From Seminavis robusta (lineage: Eukaryota; Bacillariophyta; Bacillariophyceae; Naviculales; Naviculaceae): a DNA stretch of 64,000 bases. The notes below the pieces were generated by a model. That model made no database searches. It had not been told where the DNA came from and worked only from the letters and a program-made list of their open reading frames with translations. Shown one piece after another: positions 1 to 10,193 of the stretch. The stretch's first letter is position 1; every line of letters starts with the position of its first letter. The stretch lies in the NCBI GenBank assembly GCA_903772945.1, contig CAICTM010000317.1, positions 1 to 64,000 on the forward strand, written 5' to 3'. A program made the position numbers and the translations under genes.

Positions 1-622
1 GCATCTGACCGTATTTCTTAGCTGAGGTTGAGCCAATCAGTTCCGGTGCTCCTGTATCAGTAAGCAACAGAGTGTAACGGTTTGGTTTCCCTTTTCTCGC
101 TTGTTAAATCTAACATAACGAGGGTTGAGGTCTCTTGTCTTGCGAGTTACGAGGTGTTGCCACGGACGAGGTAACATGCTAAATAGATATTCAGAGTCTA
201 GTTGAGCTTCTAGGCAATCATATAATTTGCGTAGAGTTCATCGGTTGAAAACAATTCTTGTTACTAGTTAGTGAGATATCTTCATCACTTGGTATGAGAA
301 ATCGGAACATGGTTCCGTTGAGTCATCATCCTGGCCTAATCCTCAGATAGAGATTTCTCCATCCAAGTGATTGAAATTGATAGAGGAGTTGTCCTCATTG
401 TCAGAGTCTTCTGATTTGCGCTTGGCAACATGGTTGCGAAGTTTGCAAGTAGTTGCACGAGTATCGTCGATCTCGTTTTCTTCGTCATTGTCGACGAGAG
501 GAAGAATGGGTTTGTCACGCAACTATTTCTCGAAGTTGCGGAACGCATGCTTTCCTTGAGCCATCTTCATGGTGAAGGAATAGGTTGAGGGTAGCTGAAA
601 GCTATTGTGTTTGTTAACAAAA
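1..622 (-). mobile_element. Internal 5' region of an LTR retroelement with broken gag-like ORF
   Basis: On the minus strand this segment directly follows the 428-bp LTR at 623-1050. An ATG at 570 opens a frame beginning MKMAQGKHAFRNFEK, which meets a TAG at 525-523 and then continues about 60 codons in the same frame (charged, Asp/Glu-rich, ending ISI) to a stop at 345. Position just after a 5' LTR and charged composition suggest a gag start, but no zinc knuckle, protease or reverse transcriptase is visible because the element runs off the window. The early in-frame stop suggests a dead copy. Superfamily (Copia or Gypsy) cannot be told from this piece. Confidence 0.5.
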
Positions 623-1050
623 TGCACTACGCTAAAAGCTAGTGTAAAGATCTTTCGAGTGTTTTGAGTTTGAGAGAATGAAAGTTATGAGAGAGATTAG
701 AAAGCTATGAAAACTAATCAATGAGAGAGATCATCATCAAGGGATCGTAGATCTGGCCTCCCGTGGGAGACTATAAAGTGTGATAGAGTAGGTTGCGGTA
801 GTAATCCTACGTATCTCCACGATCCTAAAACGGAACGCGTGGAAGGTTTGTCTAGCATGGATCTAGTAGCGTGGAAGCACTCCACGCTGGCTAAATATCT
901 AGAGCGATGTTTCATCATCAACCTAGTATGACTAGAGCGGTCATTGAGAACCCTGTCTCAAATGACTATTCACGAGAGACTCAGTCATGAGTCGAACTCA
1001 AACCCTATCTAGGATCGAGTCGCGAATAAGGCTAAGAGCCGTGTATTGCA
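623..1050 (-). mobile_element. Long terminal repeat, 428 bp (5' LTR of minus-strand retroelement)
   Basis: The sequence starts TGCACTACGC and ends GTGTATTGCA, so it has TG..CA termini. A second copy, similar over its whole length with substitutions and small indels, lies at 55780-56202. Inner landmarks shared by both are GAGAGAGATTAGAAAGCTATG, ACGCGTGGAA and CTAAATATCTAGAG. The gag-like frame at 570 reads away from it on the minus strand, which makes this the 5' LTR of an element that extends left out of the window. No target-site duplication can be checked because the far end is missing. Confidence 0.75.
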
Positions 1051-1180
1051 ACTGGAACCTGATTCCAACGCGGTCACCATTATTTGTGATAGCGGTTCGA
1101 GGCATGCCACCAGGCTCTGGAATCGAGACTTTATTGTGGGGCGAGGCCTAGACTGGCCTGGGAAGCAAGTGAGTGGATGA
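1051..1180 (+). pseudogene. Cysteine synthase C-terminal fragment, interrupted by the LTR
   Basis: An open frame runs from the LTR edge to TGA at 1178-1180. It reads LEPDSNAVTIICDSGSRH and then ATRLWNRDFIVGRGLDWP. This matches the end of PLP-dependent O-acetylserine (thiol)-lyases, where a VTxxCDxGxRY..KLxNxxFL strand closes the C-terminal domain. Only about 43 residues remain. The PLP lysine and the rest of the fold would lie beyond the retroelement, left of the window. The frame is open right up to the LTR boundary, so the element appears to have landed in the coding exon. The piece could also be an isolated gene fragment. Confidence 0.6.
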
Positions 1181-2000
1181 GGAGAGAGACGACGGAACCA
1201 TCAAAGGATACCAGAATGTAGACGTCTGGTGGAATGCATGCTCTGACCAACTGGCAGTAGTAGCAGTTGGTAGCAGCAGTAGTAACTACAAACCGATCTT
1301 CTCATGATGTTGCTGGCTGCCATCACACTTTGGGGGTTCATTGTGATGGTCATTTTGGGGGTATAACGATGTCACTAGAAGCAGCATTATAATTCACAAC
1401 GCAACTACACTTTTTGTTACTGTCAACATGGGATTGATTGATTGAAGACCCGGTCAAGACATGACTTCTTCTACACCGCCAAAGCAGACACATCATCAAG
1501 ATGTACTGAACCTTTACACGAATAGATTGGTCGTATCGTACTGTTTGTTTGTATCCCAAGCTACCATAGCTAGCTCCTCCATGCAAAATAGTATCGTGCC
1601 TTCAGCTTGTCTTTGGCTTTTCTCGCTTCAAGTTAGCAATCAGACTGACATAGATGTTGAATATCAATCCCATGACATTGATAAATAGAGGAATGTACTT
1701 CCAAAGGAGGGACATATCGGTTGGTCGAGGCTCAATCCAGCTGAGCTGCGAGAATACCCATTCCACATTTATTTTGTGAGGTTCCATTATGTTTATTTTC
1801 ACCAAACGTATCAACGACTCGACTCGACTCGACTCAATGACCCTTCTCGTCTTGCCCCCTTCTCGACTGTCACGATGTGACCTCATCATGGATCCTTTTC
1901 TTGATGACTTCTTTACCACACCTTTCGGTCCAATACAAGCACCGGTACCAGTACTGGTTCCATAAACGGTGGTACCGCCTCTCCAAGTACATGTACCACC
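1181..2000. other. Intergenic, no supported gene
   Basis: Holds short (AGT/AGC)n-like runs near 1257-1285 and a (GACTC)n run near 1807-1836. A long minus-strand open frame at 1602-2549 is mostly the shadow of the gene starting at 2001. Confidence 0.5.
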
Positions 2001-2912
2001 ATGCCAACAATCAAACGCGATGCTTTTTTTCAGGCTGCAATGGTGGAAGCCTTCCATGAGAATGGGTTGTGGGGTAAGATCACCCAAGTTGCCACGATCT
2101 TTGTGACCATGGTTGGCTTTGTCATTCCCCAAGAACTCTCGGTAGCGTTGGGTTTGGCGGAACCGCGAAGGAACATGGGTCGCCTCACGACAGTTGTGAA
2201 GAATCAGATTTATCAGCAGCTCTTCATGAGCGGGTATACGCAGTCCACCATTTTCAAGAGCCGCCAAGGAGATGCCTTGCTCATTTACATCCCACCCAAA
2301 ATGACGGCAGAATTTCGAGCGGATGTGGCCCAGCTGGGAGTTCCCGTCAAGTACATTATTGCGGCCAACGAATGTCATGAGTCCTACGCGGAAGACTGTA
2401 AGAAGGCATATCCAGAGGCAAAGGTTCTCACGCCCAAGCCATCCAGGAAACTTGTGGAAGAGGCCGTGGCCGTGGATGCCACCATTGAAGAATCCTTGCA
2501 GATGTTGGAGACCGAATTTGGATTCACCAAAATGTTTCGATACGACCATAACTCACGCTGCACTGCGGAGCGGAGCTATCAGGTTGAGATATTTGACACT
2601 AGTAGTAGCGGGGACAAAGACACAAGCGCAAAGAGTTATTGCTTGTTTGTAGGACAGTGTGGTATGGGCAACTACTCCATCTTGGCTCCCAGCACCTTGG
2701 TCGCCGGATTCCAGAGCTTGTTCCAACCCCGTGGTCGGGTCTTTCGGCACTATTTGCATTGCTTCACCAAAGACAAGAGTGCCGTGAGACCCTACTGGAC
2801 CCACATGGTGCAGTCGATACCTGACAGCTTGGATGCCGCCGTCTTTATTCATGGAGATCCTGTCATGGGTACACAAGTGCGCGAACAGTTGCTGCAGTTT
2901 TACGCCTATTGA
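2001..2912 (+). CDS. DUF4336-like protein (metallo-beta-lactamase-like fold)
   Basis: Single-exon frame of 303 residues. The central part has NMGRLTTVVK, then IYIPPKMTAEFRADV, then a YIIAANECHESYAEDCK stretch followed by AYPEAKVLTP. Near the end is the motif IHGDPV. This order matches the DUF4336 family, whose members have an 'I/VAPN..HH' strand, a 'FPDAK' segment and a terminal HGxPV motif in a metallo-beta-lactamase-like fold. Here the usual histidine pair is replaced by ECHESY, so metal binding may be altered. Residues 25-45 are hydrophobic (VATIFVTMVGFVIPQE) and may be a membrane or signal segment. The function of DUF4336 proteins is not established. The ATG in CACCATGCC has a good start context. 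Family assignment is from remembered motifs. Confidence 0.6.
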   Translation: MPTIKRDAFFQAAMVEAFHENGLWGKITQVATIFVTMVGFVIPQELSVALGLAEPRRNMGRLTTVVKNQIYQQLFMSGYTQSTIFKSRQGDALLIYIPPKMTAEFRADVAQLGVPVKYIIAANECHESYAEDCKKAYPEAKVLTPKPSRKLVEEAVAVDATIEESLQMLETEFGFTKMFRYDHNSRCTAERSYQVEIFDTSSSGDKDTSAKSYCLFVGQCGMGNYSILAPSTLVAGFQSLFQPRGRVFRHYLHCFTKDKSAVRPYWTHMVQSIPDSLDAAVFIHGDPVMGTQVREQLLQFYAY

Positions 2913-2928
2913 AATTTGTTTAAGACAA

Positions 2929-2961
2929 GGAGAGAGAGAGAGTTCGAGAGAGAGAGAGATT
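2929..2961 (+). repeat. (GA)n microsatellite
   Basis: Runs of GAGAGAGAGAG interrupted by GTTCGA just after the DUF4336-like stop codon, in the presumed 3' UTR. Confidence 0.9.
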
Positions 2962-3778
2962 GCATGGCTGAAAGTATAGCAACATCACTCGGCAGTACGC
3001 ACAAGGTCCACATATCAAGCACTGTCACGCTTCTATACACTTCCGTGCATCTCGGAGAGGCAGTTATACATACCTATAAAAGATAATAAGCATACAACCA
3101 ATGACAAAATCAATTCTAGGTACAAGTCACGCATGTTGCTGATTATAGGTCTAGCTATAGTAACAGGAATAGGAATAGATGAACTCTCTAGGCTTTGCAG
3201 TTTGACCAAAAAGAACTGCTTCTGAAGCCAAAGCTCCAGCAAATGTATGTCGAATTGCAGGTGGTGGCGAAACTCGAGGCGAACTAGTAAGCCCCGCAGT
3301 GTCCATAGTGAGTGAAATAAAGATGGCTAACCAGCTGGCTCCAAAGTGTCACACCGGGCTCAGCACCAGATATAGCCTCCAGCCAGCCAGTTTCTGCTCA
3401 AGCATGAATCTCTCTATTGCATTCACACAAGACGATACAAGACATCACATCAAGATAGTCAATCATTCTATTGTTTCTTTTCCTGCTTCGCTCACTACCG
3501 GTATTATCTTCGACTTTCAGGGCTGCGTGAACATTGGATTCGATTCAATCCCCTCCTCGTTCGAGCAGACTGGTGGCCGCAAACCAGCTTGTGCCAGGAG
3601 CTGATTGAAAACTGTTGAGGCCTCTCGAACTTGCCTTTGAGAGAAAGAGCTGGGCAGTTTTTTGCAGTGTTGGCTGGATGGTTCGGAAGACCCACACAAG
3701 AGGAAAGAGCTGATACAATTTGATGGTGATAGATCAATGCAATCGACCCGGAAGGAAGAGCAACTGAACTGGACAGAA
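2962..3778. other. Intergenic between two converging genes
   Basis: No open frame here has recognisable content or a plausible start. It separates the 3' ends of the DUF4336-like gene and the DUF760 gene. Confidence 0.5.
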
Positions 3779-5287
3779 CTATTCCAATGTCCCCGGTTCC
3801 GACAAGTCCACACCTCCATCAGCATCATCGGTCGAACCTAAACTCTTTTTCATTTCTTCTCGCACTTCCAGCTCCCGGAGGTTGTATCCCATGACGAGTT
3901 GCCACATGCACAGCTGTGCCATGGCTTCTCCACTTTGCTCGGTCACGGTATCCGGCGTGATTTGTCCATCCCCAATGCCCGCCATGACGGCATTGACCAG
4001 TCCTTTCATGGATACCAATACATCTTGACTCATGGTGTTGGTCAGAGACCGAAGCTCTTGTTCTGGCAATGTTCTTATATAGAGAAGCAAATCCTTGCGA
4101 AGCTGGTCTTCTTTGGATTGCTGTGTCCGCGTGAGTTCATCTCGCAGTGTCTTGACTTCGGAGCGCAATTCGGTCATGTAGGCGGCGGCATCGACTTCTA
4201 TTTCGACCGTGGAGGTGGAGTTTCCTTCATTACTTTCATTTTCCATGGACAGCTTACCTCCGGCACTCAACTTGAGCTTTCCCTTGACTTTGCCATCGGT
4301 AGGAATACTGGGGCTAGTATCCTCCGAGTCATCATCATCATCCTCGTCGTCATCATCAAGGGTTGTTCCACCAGGAAGCCGATAATTGTTTGTTTCCATT
4401 CCCATTTTCAAGGCATTCGATAAGCTAAGACGATAGTCGGCATTCTTGAACATGTATCCTGTCATCTGTAAGTTAGAAGATGATCAGTAAAAGAAAAGGA
4501 ATGAAAGAGATGAGTTTTTTGGTTGTTGGACAGGACCCAATGATTGATGATTGAATAAATCAGCATCACACTACATTATTATGCTTACCTGCAACTGAAA
4601 CATGAGCGATGCCAGCCTAGCTCCAGTGGTGATGGTTGTCGTGTCAAATGCCATTTTGGGAAGACTCCCAATCAATCCTAGCACGGTATTTCGTACAGCA
4701 TCTTGTACTCGAGGACTTGCCGTTGTGGTAAATTTGGATATCAGTTCGGAAGGAGCAATTTTGGACACGACTTGCATGTACGCATTATTGGCCAATGCCT
4801 CTTGGGAGGGTCCATCCAAAAACTGTCCTGGATTGGGAGACGAATATCCATTGCTACTACTACTACTACTCGGACCCACCAGTGCCGAGGAGTTTTCTGT
4901 CAAGTCGTTTGGTTCGTCCAAACTCTCATCAAACGACAACGGTAAACTCTGTTCACTCAGTTCTTCTCGGGCGCGACGTAGATTTTCCGATTCTCCTCGT
5001 TGGTTCAAGAAATCGCCAAAGCTGCCACTGCTGTCACCATTGTTGTTGTTGTCGCCGTTGTCGTCAGGAGGAAGGTCGTCACTTCCACCAAAGGTCGAGT
5101 AGAATTTGCCAAACACAATGGGGTCTCGTATTAGTATATGTATTCTCCTGCTGCTGGTAGAAACCACCACAAATGGCATTCGTTGTTGAAAGGCGGCGGA
5201 TATAGATTCGGATTTTAGAAACATGGCAAGGGCCAGCCACAGGCCAAGTTTTCGAATGGACAAGGGAGACGACGTAGTAGAGCTCAT
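3779..5287 (-). CDS. Plastid-targeted DUF760 protein, two exons
   Basis: Exon 1 is 5287-4589 and exon 2 is 4465-3779. The intron 4588-4466 (123 bp, GTAAGC..CAG) is in phase 0, giving 461 residues. Two DUF760-type units are visible. The first (about 155-250) has DAVRNTVLGLIGSLPKMAF and, across the junction, LASLMFQLQ then MTGYMFKNADYRL. The second (about 345-430) has LRKDLLLYIRTLPEQEL, VLVSMKGLVNAVMAGI and MWQLVMGYNLRELEVREEM. DUF760 proteins occur in plants, algae and cyanobacteria, and their role is unknown. The N-terminus has a hydrophobic stretch ending SISAAFQQ, close to the diatom ASAF signal cleavage/transit motif, so plastid import is inferred. Acidic, Ser- and Asn-rich linkers separate the units. 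Confidence 0.82.
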
Positions 5288-7267
5288 TTTTCTTTTTCTT
5301 TCTTTCTGGATACTACCGGTAACAACGGTACAACACCCGAATATGATATGACAAGGAAATGCAATCTGTGGAGCTTTCTTTGCCTCACTTTTGTTCTCGT
5401 GCTACTGCTCTTCCAATACAGTACTCTCGCAACAATGGGGATGATGGGAGTTTGTTGTCGGTGGCAGTGGGAAGGTTTCTGATGAGCAAAACCGAGACCC
5501 TCCACTTGGCACTTCGGATGACGTACAAATCCCAGGGTTAAGTTTAACGCTAGCTAGCTCTCACATAACCGATTTCGAATAATTGTTAAACAATCGAACT
5601 GAGCCGAATTGAGCCGATTCAATTAAGAAAAGATGATTCAATCCAATCGAATAGAATCGAATCTACATGTAGTAGACTTCTGACTTCTGACTTGATCGGG
5701 CCTCATTCATTTACGCTGTGCAGTCGTACTAGCTAGTACTCTGTGAGAAGATAAGCTAAGATGACAATGCAACTCAATACGGTACCGAAGGAATCCGCCT
5801 ATCTTACGGGTAAGTCAATTGCGAAGGCACTGGTAGCTAGTTTGTTTGTTTCCTGGATGAGAGAACAGTCTGTACTTTCTTGATACGCTAGCTATCCCAG
5901 TAAATTATTTAGTATACTCACTTTTTGCTGCAATTGATAAATTTCCTGGATGAGAGAACAGTCTGTACTTTCTTGATACGCTAGCTAGCTAGTAGATGAT
6001 TCAATGCCGCCAGGAAGCCAGGAGGGAAGAAGAACTGACTGGCGAAGACAACTAGCCAGCTACTAGTAGTGAAGCACTGTCTAGTCTAGAGGCTGGAGGC
6101 ATCAAACGCTCTCAAACAATGATCGATTCGATTCTACTCAAGTGGTGGATGATCCATTCCTTCTCTTCAAGTCCCTCCACCCAAAGAAGTTAGGGACAAC
6201 ATCAAGCAATACCAGTACCTACATGTACTTCCCCTCGACTAAAGACGGTACGGTAGCTAGAACATGTATATGTATGTAGTACTACCGGTAGTTTGTAGCT
6301 ACCGGTAGTTAGCTAGCAACTGAGTGCGCAGAGTATGCATACTAGTAGTCACTAGCTAGCTAGCCATACCGCTAGCCAGCCAGGAAAAACCACGGACACC
6401 GAATGCCAATAAGCCTTTCTCTTTATGGTTTCAGTACTACTAGTAGTACACTGAGGTATGAGGTACATACTCCAGTCGCAGGAAAGACTGACTCATACAA
6501 ACCAGAAGCCAATTCAGAACACCGGTCCATATGCGACTTTTTTGGCTGTTTCTATTCAAAAATGCTCTGGCCTATGAGTACTTCCGTAGATATTCATTTC
6601 CGCTGATGTTTTGCCAAGTACTTCGCGCCGTGCGGAAGCACATCTACCGTATGGATTCTGAAGAAGACTATAGGCTTCTCTCCTTTTCTTGATGCTGGGT
6701 GTCAAGGCATCTCGTTTGCTATAAATTTAGCCATCAATTTTTTAATTCAGCATCTATTGAGAAGCCGACTTATGCCACTCTTTAAAGGAGAATGCGTTGA
6801 TGTTTTTCGGTAATTAAGCCATGTATTCTTATCACATACCGCAGCTCTCAGACCATGATCCATGATTGCGGGACGCGGGAAGGCTCGTCGCTGTGTCAAA
6901 TTCCGATGTTCTGATTGGCTGAGAGTTTCTGAATTCTTGTCTCAAATGACACCAATTCTTGAGGAGGTTTTCGCGCAGGAAATCTGCGTAGGAATCTCAT
7001 GGCTAGTTTCTTCGAATAGTAGAGCCCTCCCATGTGGAAGTGGGCTGCTTCTGCATGTGAATGCTCCTCATCGCACTCCGGTTGGCCCACCATCACTTTT
7101 ACTTTCATCATTTTGAATTTGCCGTTTCCTCTTTCCCGTGGACTCCATTATCTCTCCAGCTGCCAACTGCCTCCAACATCAAACAATTCGGGCTTCATCT
7201 AGTTTGGTGTCAAAGCAAAACAAAGCATCTCGTCTCTCTTTTAGTTATATAGAAAAGGAATAGAACC
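5288..7267. other. Gene-poor intergenic region rich in CTAG palindromes
   Basis: No convincing coding frame. It holds CTAGCTAG runs (near 5985, 6300-6365), ACCGGTAG-type motifs (6283-6312) and the 45-bp direct repeat described separately. The upstream part should hold the DUF760 promoter. Confidence 0.5.
5849..5986 (+). repeat. 45-bp exact direct repeat, two copies
   Basis: The block beginning TTTCCTGGATGAGAGAACAG occurs at 5849-5893 and again at 5942-5986. The copies start 93 bp apart and both end in GATACGCTAGCT. A 48-bp unrelated spacer lies between them. Confidence 0.85.
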
Positions 7268-7795
7268 ATGTCATTACCTCTCCTCGATTCCCTCGCAACA
7301 CCCACTTCAGCTGCGTCCACTGAGAACAGGCCTCTACCAAGCCTCAACCTGAAGAAGCGAACAAACCCAACGAGCAGCATTGGTAACTCCAGGATGAACC
7401 TACATGCCAGGGCAAAGAGCCAGGAGAGGAAGCATCTCATCAGGACAGCACCACGAGTACCGGATACCCTTGGAGGCGACGGGGCTACAGGTGGTCGACG
7501 AGTTCCGGCCTTCAAGCTTCGCATGAGACCCTCGAGCGACCCGGCCACAAGGACGCCTGTGCAGAGGGTATCCTTCGTGCCCCTCACTGCCCCAGTTCAG
7601 TCCAAGAGCTCAACAGCAACAGAGTCATTGATAACACCCGCACCGGTAGTGCCTCTTGCTCACTTGCCAACCAATCTCTTGTTCCCAGACATTCCCAGCA
7701 GCGGTAGCTCCAGGAGGCGGTTCGTGCTCAAGCCCAAGAAGCCCCTGGCTACCAGATCCTACCAGTCACAAGTACTAGTTGGTGCTCCATGGTGA
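7268..7795 (+). CDS. Hypothetical basic low-complexity protein
   Basis: An intact 175-residue frame beginning ATGTCATTACCTCTC. It is rich in Pro, Ser, Thr, Arg and Lys, with no cysteine and no predicted membrane segment. Clusters such as NLKKRT and RRRFVLKPKKPLATR are basic. I recognise no family. It may be a real disordered protein, or a chance frame in a gene-poor stretch. Fairly even composition and its length in an otherwise frame-poor neighbourhood favour coding, but only weakly. Confidence 0.4.
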   Translation: MSLPLLDSLATPTSAASTENRPLPSLNLKKRTNPTSSIGNSRMNLHARAKSQERKHLIRTAPRVPDTLGGDGATGGRRVPAFKLRMRPSSDPATRTPVQRVSFVPLTAPVQSKSSTATESLITPAPVVPLAHLPTNLLFPDIPSSGSSRRRFVLKPKKPLATRSYQSQVLVGAPW

Positions 7796-10193
7796 AGCGG
7801 CCTAGATGTTGAGACAGCGACTGCATGATGTCTTTCAAGGTTAAGGTGCGAGAGGTATAATGCACTAGCTAGAATGGCATCAGAGGTGCAGAACATGGCG
7901 GCAAGTCAAGAGCTGCTTCCTCTCTGGAAAGACAGGAGCAGCCACAGCGCACAGGAGGGGTGCGTTGTTTCATCTATACATGCTTCTCTCATCTTAGGCT
8001 CATACCCAATACATTCTCGAAGGCAGCTCTCCAACGAGCTTGTGTCCTCGATTTCATGCGTGTTGTACTACCACCGGGACAAAGTCCTCACGTGTTGTAC
8101 TCTCTAGGAGGAACTACTATTATTGTATAATATTATTCTTAGTTGACATTCTCATGGCAAACCTTGTCCTCCTGCCCAGTTGAATTACTTGCTGGCCGCT
8201 TCAGCAACCCAACCGTGTGCATAGCTAGCTAGCCACTCGAGTATCTAATCCAGCACTAGACTCCTCCAGTCCCGCCCCCTGCCTTAGCCTTCTCAATGCG
8301 GGCAACGCTAGCTAGCTAGCAGTTTAGAATTTAGAAGATGCTCCTTTCACTCAGCTTACTAATAGCTACCCAGCTTCTACACGCACTCTGGAGTACCGTA
8401 GAGACAACAAACAGCACTGAAAGCAAGGTATATACGCGACCACCACTGTGCTGACCTATAGCCCTTGCCATCGCCATCGCCCTCGAATTGATTGTCCCAA
8501 AGGAAGCCACAAGCTGGGATCCTTGATTCTACTATTTTAAAGCTCAAGCTACCAGTACATGCATGTAGTAACCACCGGTTTTTGCTGCTTTGTTTAGTTG
8601 CCACAGCTTTGCCCCAAACCACGCTTCTCGTCCGAAAATCAGCAGTTCCCAAACCCCTCCAGCAGTGACGTGGAAACGAGAAAGTGACTTCTGTGGTGCT
8701 CTACTGGCCAGAATAAGTCATTAGAATTGTTCTCCTTTGGCATAAGTGCCAACTCCATTAAGTCTGTTTTTAATAGCAAACCCAAACCGTTTGGCTTTCC
8801 GTTAGTGCCTTTGAACGAGAAGCCAATGACAAAGCTCATTTGCATTGACGTACTCCGTAGCTACAGTAGAGCGCAGGTTTGTACCTACCGATTGAACGAA
8901 ACTTTCACTTTGCCAGCTGTTCTTTCTTGCAATTGAAAGAGGTCGCATTCTGACGATGAGTAATCAATGACCCGAAGAGCCAGCCAAGTCAAGCATGTAC
9001 ATGTGCGGTGGGTGCCCTGAGGTTTTTACAGTGGTAATGGTACCAGTGGCTGAGGAGTGTGGAACACGATCTAACTATGAACTCGCAATTTACATGTATT
9101 TCACCACCACACCAAGCCACCAACCACCGGGATACGGGATAGATACTTCCTTCGCCTTTAGTGCACTTCGGGGTGCCGTCTTGCTAAACGTAACTAAAGT
9201 CCATTAGCCAGTCCATTGCAGTTTGATAGTTGTTATGTGAAGATGTGAAGCAGCAATCCAGAGGTTACCATACAGTAGTACATAGTACATAGTACAGATT
9301 CTCAATCAGATGACTGGTTTGCCTGGTGATGATGAGGATGGTCATCATTTGAATGAATATCGTGAATGATCCCAACGAAACCCCACAACCGCGCTCTAAC
9401 TGTTGACGGAAGATGAGCCAGAGGAAACCGGCAGGAAGAGCTACCGCTAGCCAGATAGTACGCGTAGCAGCCAAGAGGGATCCCGTTGGGTACACAGAGT
9501 TTGGAAGTTTCCTATTCTCAACTTCTCAACCACCTACAGCAACTTGAAGAGCGATAGATACGGACGTTGCAACTGCAAGCAATCGTTGTAATGTTGCTTG
9601 TAACTTGTCCGCATGATGTACTGTAAGTAGTGCGTGGTCTTCCGTCTTTGGATTTGGGACGCTCCTTCTTCCACGAGAAGCTTGCTACGCGAGTTGACAA
9701 GGGCTGAAAGGTCCTCAGTGCGTGCGGATCCTCTGATGCCGAACCAACAACAGGCAGGACAGAAGCCACAGCGGGCCTGCCTCTTGATACATGCAGGCAC
9801 CGGTACCGGTACCAGCGGCTAGCAAGGATCGTTCCATCCAGCGACCGCGTGGCTCCAACCCCACACCAGACCGAATCGATGCATCCTCCCCATCAAGTAT
9901 GTGAGGTCCGATTACTGCCAAGCAAAGCAGTGTGTGAAGACCGAATGAACGTTTCGTCGCTGTCCTGAAGTAATAACGAAAAGAAGAGACGAGACGGTAC
10001 CATACTGATTGGCGGCCGGCGATGTGTCTTCGTGCCATCTTCGGTTCTGGGCCATGACCCGACGGCCCAGAGAAGCAGTGCACGGAGGGCAACCTCGGAC
10101 GGACAGTAGCTAATACGCTTAGTTTAGACGCAGTGTCATATAGTTCATTGGTACAGTACTTCTACCTTTCGCTGAATAGGTTTCGAGCACATG
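7796..10193. other. Intergenic, no supported gene
   Basis: Contains CTAGCTAG blocks (8224-8233, 8310-8321) and a CACCGGTACCGGTACCAG palindrome near 9798-9815. Several short frames on both strands lack family features. Confidence 0.5.

Noticed and set aside
1602-2549. 315-codon minus-strand open frame
   Set aside because: Overlaps the DUF4336-like gene on the opposite strand; its content (His/Trp/Gly-rich, no motifs) is typical of an antisense shadow.
9715-10092. 125-codon minus-strand frame
   Set aside because: No start context, no family features, and overlaps other frames of similar size in a gene-poor region.
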